From Heyndrickxia ginsengihumi (GTDB lineage Bacteria; Bacillota; Bacilli; Bacillales; Bacillaceae_C): 64,000 nt of DNA. The notes beneath the pieces are model-generated. The model saw only the letters and a program-made list of their open reading frames with translations. It did not search any database and was not told the DNA's origin. Each line of letters starts with the position of its first letter. The stretch's first letter is position 1. The stretch is from the NCBI RefSeq assembly GCF_011008565.1, contig NZ_JAAIWK010000008.1:1-64000 (forward strand), written 5' to 3'. Of this stretch, positions 60,298-64,000 are shown piece by piece. The position numbers and the translations under genes are program-made.

Positions 60298-60647
60298 GAT
60301 AATACATTTGCAACGCTAATGGATGGTGCATCTCCCCATAATCTTTCTAAATTATAATAACTTCTCTCATCGCGATTAAAGATATGTGCAACGACATCGC
60401 CTAAATCAATAAGCACCCATTTTCCTTCGTCATAGCCTTCCATCCGTTTTACTTCGCCGCCCAATTCCTCTACTTTTTCTTTTACTTCACGAGCAATCGC
60501 TTGTATTTGTTTATTTGAATTTCCGTTGCAAACAAGAAAATAATCCGCAATTAAAGATAGACCTTGCATATTTAGTACAACAATATCTTCTGCTCGTTTA
60601 TCATCACACGCTTTTACAACAACTTTTAATAATTCTTGATTATTCAT
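60294..60647 (-). CDS. rsfS: Ribosomal silencing factor RsfS
   Basis: The 117-residue protein binds L14 and prevents subunit joining in starvation. DIVVLNMQGLSLIADYFLVCNGNS, GYDEGKWVLIDLGDVVAHIF and RSYYNLERLWGDA are the family blocks. It overlaps yqeK and yqeM by four bases each. Confidence 0.96.
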   Translation of the reverse strand: MNNQELLKVVVKACDDKRAEDIVVLNMQGLSLIADYFLVCNGNSNKQIQAIAREVKEKVEELGGEVKRMEGYDEGKWVLIDLGDVVAHIFNRDERSYYNLERLWGDAPSISVANVLS

Positions 60648-61219
60648 AACTGCTTCCCTTCTTTCTTCATGATTAAATCATTATATAAAGCGAATGTATC
60701 TGGAAAAATGGATTGATCTTTACTTAGTAAAAACTCAATTGTATGTTTTGCAGCATACAAAACAGCTTCATCTAAATCCGTTTTAGCCAATTGTCTCGCT
60801 TTGTCAACACCTGGAAATTGGCGGCCAGGTTCAATATAGTCAGCTAAGTAAATAATTTTTTCAAGCTTATTCATATTCTCTCTTCCAGAAGTATGAAACT
60901 TGATTGCATCTAATATATCTTCATCTTTTATACCGACTTCTGTTTTAACTAAATATGCGCCAACTGGAGCATGCCATAATTCAACATGATAATGTAAAAG
61001 TCTGTTGTCCATATTTTGCTCGATAATGATTTGTTTCATTTCATCAGCTGGACGGAATTTTGCATAATCGTGAAAAATAGCTGCCAATTCCGCCTTTTTT
61101 TCATCCTCATTGTAGTTTTGCGCAAGCTCTATCGCTGTTTCCATCACACCGATCGTATGTAAATAACGGCGTTCTGTTAACTGCTCCTTAACGATTTGTA
61201 ATGCTTTATCACGTTCCAT
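60644..61219 (-). CDS. yqeK: HD-domain phosphohydrolase YqeK
   Basis: The 191-residue protein is an HD-superfamily metal enzyme: HTIGVMETAIELA, IFHDYAKF, LLHYHVELWHAPVGAYL and IIYLADYIEPGR. Family members hydrolyse Ap4A symmetrically to ADP. It overlaps nadD by 11 bases. Confidence 0.93.
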   Translation of the reverse strand: MERDKALQIVKEQLTERRYLHTIGVMETAIELAQNYNEDEKKAELAAIFHDYAKFRPADEMKQIIIEQNMDNRLLHYHVELWHAPVGAYLVKTEVGIKDEDILDAIKFHTSGRENMNKLEKIIYLADYIEPGRQFPGVDKARQLAKTDLDEAVLYAAKHTIEFLLSKDQSIFPDTFALYNDLIMKKEGKQL

Positions 61220-61784
61220 ATAAATGATGCTCCTTTATATAATCCCAAACTTGATCAGCAATTAAATATTGAACGGACATATTATGATATAATCTTTCAC
61301 GAATAATAGATGATGAAATTTGAATATCCGGAATTTCCACAAATGTAATTGGATAATGGGTTATATGCGAATATTTTGGTCGGTTTACACCAACAAAATT
61401 CACTAGCTGAACAAGTTGCTCAATATTTTTCCATTTTGGTAAGTATTCAATCATATCCGCCCCAATAATAAAATAAAAATCTATATCTGGTTCCCGCTCT
61501 TTCAATAAAACCATCGTATCATATGTGTATGACGGACCTGTTCGCTCTAATTCAATTGTCTCTATGACAAACTTAGGGTGATCAGCAATTGCAAGCTTTA
61601 ACATATTTAAACGATCATTATTTGTTACATCTGCTACCTTCATTTTATGCGGCGGTTCTTGATTTGGCATAAATCTGATCTCATCTAGTTTTAATGCCTG
61701 AAGTACTTCATTGGCTAAAATAACATGTCCAAGATGAGGAGGATCAAAGGTCCCGCCTAAAATTCCTACTTGCTTTTTCTTCAT
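61209..61784 (-). CDS. nadD: Nicotinate-nucleotide adenylyltransferase
   Basis: This 191-residue enzyme joins ATP and nicotinate mononucleotide in NAD synthesis. GILGGTFDPPHLGH is the nucleotidyltransferase motif and the C-terminal ISSSIIRERL the second ATP-binding signature. FIIGADMIEYLPKW is typical. It ends inside yqeK and follows yhbY by 14 bases. Confidence 0.96.
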   Translation of the reverse strand: MKKKQVGILGGTFDPPHLGHVILANEVLQALKLDEIRFMPNQEPPHKMKVADVTNNDRLNMLKLAIADHPKFVIETIELERTGPSYTYDTMVLLKEREPDIDFYFIIGADMIEYLPKWKNIEQLVQLVNFVGVNRPKYSHITHYPITFVEIPDIQISSSIIRERLYHNMSVQYLIADQVWDYIKEHHLYGT

Positions 61785-61798
61785 ATTAAGTCACCCTG

Positions 61799-62089
61799 CT
61801 ACGGAAGAACAATTTCTTTATTCTCTTTTGATTCTTTATACAAGACAATAGTATTTCCAATAATTTGAACAAGCTCCGCATTAGTTCCTTGCACAAGTTG
61901 ATCTGCAACTGTTTGCTTATCTTCTTCGCAGTTTTGCAAAACACTAATTTTCATTAATTCTCGAGCCTCAAGTGCATCACTCACTTGGCGAATCATATTT
62001 TCGTTTACTCCGCCTTTTCCAACTTGAAAGATGGGATTCAAATGATGCGCTTTTGAACGCAAAAATCGTTTTTGTTTACCAGTTAACAT
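61799..62089 (-). CDS. yqeI: CRM-domain RNA-binding protein YhbY/YqeI
   Basis: The 96-residue protein starts MLTGKQKRFLRSKAHHLNPIFQVGKGG, the CRM (chloroplast RNA splicing and ribosome maturation) fold with the GxxG loop. The ATG follows AGGAGGG and overlaps the aroE stop by one base (TAATG), coupling the two. Members bind pre-50S particles. Confidence 0.95.
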   Translation of the reverse strand: MLTGKQKRFLRSKAHHLNPIFQVGKGGVNENMIRQVSDALEARELMKISVLQNCEEDKQTVADQLVQGTNAELVQIIGNTIVLYKESKENKEIVLP

Positions 62090-62925
62090 TATTTCCCTCC
62101 TAATTTGTCCATCACTATCTGTTTCATCCGTTTGACATCTGGGGTTTGCCCAGTCCATTTTTCAAACGCAATTGCTCCTTGATAAATAAACATTCCAAGA
62201 CCATTTTGAATATTGGCTCCCAACCTTTTTGCCTCGGCCAAAAAAGCAGTTTCAAAAGGATTGTATATGATATCCGCTACATAGGCGTTAACATTCAAAT
62301 GTTTTAACGAAATCGGCTGCAGATGAACATTCGGATGCATACCGATCGATGTTGTTTGTACAATTAATGAGTATTGAGCTAAACATTCTTCAGCGTCTTG
62401 CAGCGTTATAGCTTTAGATTGACAATGAAATGGATTTGCTTGTTGCAGCGCTATAGCTTTTTCCAATGTACGATTGCAAATATCAATTTGTTTCACACCG
62501 CTTTGCGCTAAAGCATAGTAGATTGCTTTGGCCGCTCCGCCAGCTCCAACGACAAGTACATGCTCGTTCGTTACATCTTCTTTCCAATCCTCTTTTAAAG
62601 ATTGAATAAAACCAGGGCCGTCTGTATTATAGCCAATCCACTTCGTCCCCTTCCTTACAACAGTATTAACCGCGCCAATTGCTTCAGCTAACGGATCTAT
62701 CTCGTCTAAGTAAGGAATGATTGCTGTTTTATGTGGAATCGTTACATTAAAGCCAGAAACACCAATTGCTTTCATTCCTTTTACTGCTGCTTCTAAATTA
62801 TCTGGCGTGACATGAAAGGCATGATAATCTGCATCATAGTGTAATGCTTTGAAAGCATCATTATGCATAAGTGGTGACATAGAATGCGCAATTGGGTCAC
62901 CAATAACACCATATAATTCTCTCAC
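62089..62925 (-). CDS. aroE: Shikimate dehydrogenase
   Basis: The 278-residue NADP-dependent enzyme reduces 3-dehydroshikimate. Substrate motif GVIGDPIAHSMSPLMHN and catalytic NVTIPHK (Lys) are intact; NADP site is VVGAGGAAKAIYYAL; ADIIYNPFETAFL follows. It overlaps yhbY and follows yqeH by about 80 bases. Confidence 0.96.
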   Translation of the reverse strand: MRELYGVIGDPIAHSMSPLMHNDAFKALHYDADYHAFHVTPDNLEAAVKGMKAIGVSGFNVTIPHKTAIIPYLDEIDPLAEAIGAVNTVVRKGTKWIGYNTDGPGFIQSLKEDWKEDVTNEHVLVVGAGGAAKAIYYALAQSGVKQIDICNRTLEKAIALQQANPFHCQSKAITLQDAEECLAQYSLIVQTTSIGMHPNVHLQPISLKHLNVNAYVADIIYNPFETAFLAEAKRLGANIQNGLGMFIYQGAIAFEKWTGQTPDVKRMKQIVMDKLGGK

Positions 62926-63006
62926 AACGACTCTCCTCCCCTACTATTAAAGACAGCTATATATTTATACTTCATTACATCCCCTTGTCATCCAAACACT
63001 TTATAC

Positions 63007-64000
63007 TTAAATTAAAGACTTTCTAAGCATTACATGTACGCCCTTCGGAACGTATGCCGCTACAATTGCACCTGGCTCATTTACTGTTACCCAGCCTAAT
63101 CCAGAGAAAACAATATCTGTTTTTCCTTCTTTTATCGAAAATTCATAACGGACAAGTTCTGGAAAGCCTTCAAGTTCATCTTTTCCCGGCGGTTGCAGCA
63201 AATCACCGAGCTGCCTTTCATACAATGCATCGGCATTTTCTAATTTTGTTCGATGAATTTGCATCGCATTTGACAAATAGCAGACAAAAGAACGTCGTCC
63301 GCCTTTTATATAATCAAGCCGAGCTAATCCGCCAAAAAATAATGTTTGCTCTTCGTTAAGCTGAAAAATTATCGGCTTAATTTCCTTTTTAGGTGTAATC
63401 ACTTTTAAATCTTTTTTGCCTACAAAATGCGCCATTTGATGATGATTAATAATTCCCGGTGTATCATAGAGAGCTGTGCCATCGTCTAATGGTATTTCAA
63501 TCATATCTAACGTCGTACCAGGAAAATGGGAAGTTGTAATAAGTTCTTGTTCACCTGTCGCTTGCTTAATAACTCGATTAATAAACGTTGATTTACCGAC
63601 ATTCGTACAACCAACGACATATACATCTCTGCCATTGCGATATTGTTCAATCGCTTCCATAGCTTCATCTACTGAATGACCTTTAGCAGCACTCACTAAT
63701 AAAACATCAATAGGATCTAAACCTAGTTCTTTTGCTTGCTGCTTCATCCATTGTATCATTTTTTTCCTTTTTACCGCTTTAGGAAGCAAGTCTTCTTTAT
63801 TACCAATTAATAAAATTGGATTTTTGCCAACAAATCTTTGCAATCCTGGCAGCCAACTTCCATTAAAGTCAAATATATCAACGATTTTCACGATTAGCCC
63901 ATCAACATCACCGAGCTGATTTAAAATCTTCAAAAAATCTTCATCTGTTAAAGAAACGTCTTGAACTTCATTATAGTGCTTTAAACGAAAACAACGCTGA
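63007..64000 (-). CDS. yqeH: Circularly permuted ribosome-assembly GTPase YqeH (partial)
   Basis: The gene continues past the right edge; 331 codons are visible. The residues upstream of position 63933 stay in frame through CFRLKHYNEVQDV to the edge, and that Cys belongs to the N-terminal zinc finger of YqeH. The G motifs occur in permuted order: NKEDLLP (G4), then SAAKGHSV (G5), VGCTNVGKSTF (G1) and DTPGI (G3). It aids 30S assembly. The C-terminal RNA-binding domain ends at LRKSLI. Confidence 0.95.
   Translation of the reverse strand, partial: QRCFRLKHYNEVQDVSLTDEDFLKILNQLGDVDGLIVKIVDIFDFNGSWLPGLQRFVGKNPILLIGNKEDLLPKAVKRKKMIQWMKQQAKELGLDPIDVLLVSAAKGHSVDEAMEAIEQYRNGRDVYVVGCTNVGKSTFINRVIKQATGEQELITTSHFPGTTLDMIEIPLDDGTALYDTPGIINHHQMAHFVGKKDLKVITPKKEIKPIIFQLNEEQTLFFGGLARLDYIKGGRRSFVCYLSNAMQIHRTKLENADALYERQLGDLLQPPGKDELEGFPELVRYEFSIKEGKTDIVFSGLGWVTVNEPGAIVAAYVPKGVHVMLRKSLI

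Overview
The window is a stretch of ordinary, highly conserved chromosome from an AT-rich, endospore-forming member of the Bacillaceae. The evidence is gene content and order. From left to right it follows the Bacillus subtilis pbpA-sodA-ispG-zur-nfo-cshB-ispH-sigA-dnaG-era-phoH-rpsU-dnaK-lepA-gpr-comE-yqeH segment almost gene by gene. Sporulation and germination genes are present (yqfC/yqfD, splAB, spoIIP, gpr). Shine-Dalgarno sites are strong (AAGGAGG type), TTG and GTG starts are common, and HrcA/CIRCE heat-shock control is present. I cannot name the species from the sequence alone.

Layout. 1-790: a truncated interspersed repeat, an acetyltransferase remnant and a terminator. 791-8600: a class B penicillin-binding protein, an MFS transporter, Mn/Fe superoxide dismutase, small membrane proteins, a LysM-type exported protein and ispG. 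8700-14260: a 5' nucleotidase-like protein, the zinc regulator Zur, a small DUF2624 protein, a CwlO-like peptidoglycan hydrolase, endonuclease IV and the DEAD-box helicase CshB. 14470-22850: a VrrA-like protein, ispH, yqfO, trmK, a membrane protein, then sigA, dnaG and yqxD, the macromolecular-synthesis group. 23140-28660: PpsR and CcpN (control of gluconeogenesis), recO, yqzL, era, cdd, dgkA and ybeY. 28670-35500: pgpH, phoH, yqfD, yqfC, splAB, yqeY and rpsU. 35800-45910: acyP, a Na/Pi symporter, deoC, mtaB, rsmE, prmA, dnaJ, dnaK, grpE, hrcA with a CIRCE operator. 45975-52710: hemW, lepA, spoIIP, gpr, rpsT. 53018-58970: holA, comEC, comEB, comEA and divergent comER. 59545-64000: yqeM, rsfS, yqeK, nadD, yhbY, aroE and yqeH, which runs off the right edge.

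How the genes work together. The window joins isoprenoid synthesis (ispG, ispH), DNA replication and repair (dnaG, holA, recO, nfo, splB), ribosome maturation and quality control (era, ybeY, rsfS, yhbY, yqeH, rsmE, prmA, lepA), the protein-folding operon, DNA uptake for competence, and spore development.

No new multi-gene system was found; no CRISPR array, tRNA, rRNA, intact transposon or prophage is visible. The notable points are small-scale. yqxD appears to begin with an AUU codon. Two terminator-like hairpins have a 3' arm that is also the ribosome binding site of the next gene. One repeat family sits at two convergent gene junctions and supplies terminators there. Another interspersed imperfect-palindrome repeat occurs twice. 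There are several departures from the usual Bacillus gene order: glyQS, floA/nfeD and cccA are missing at their expected places, while splAB and a cwlO-like gene are inserted.
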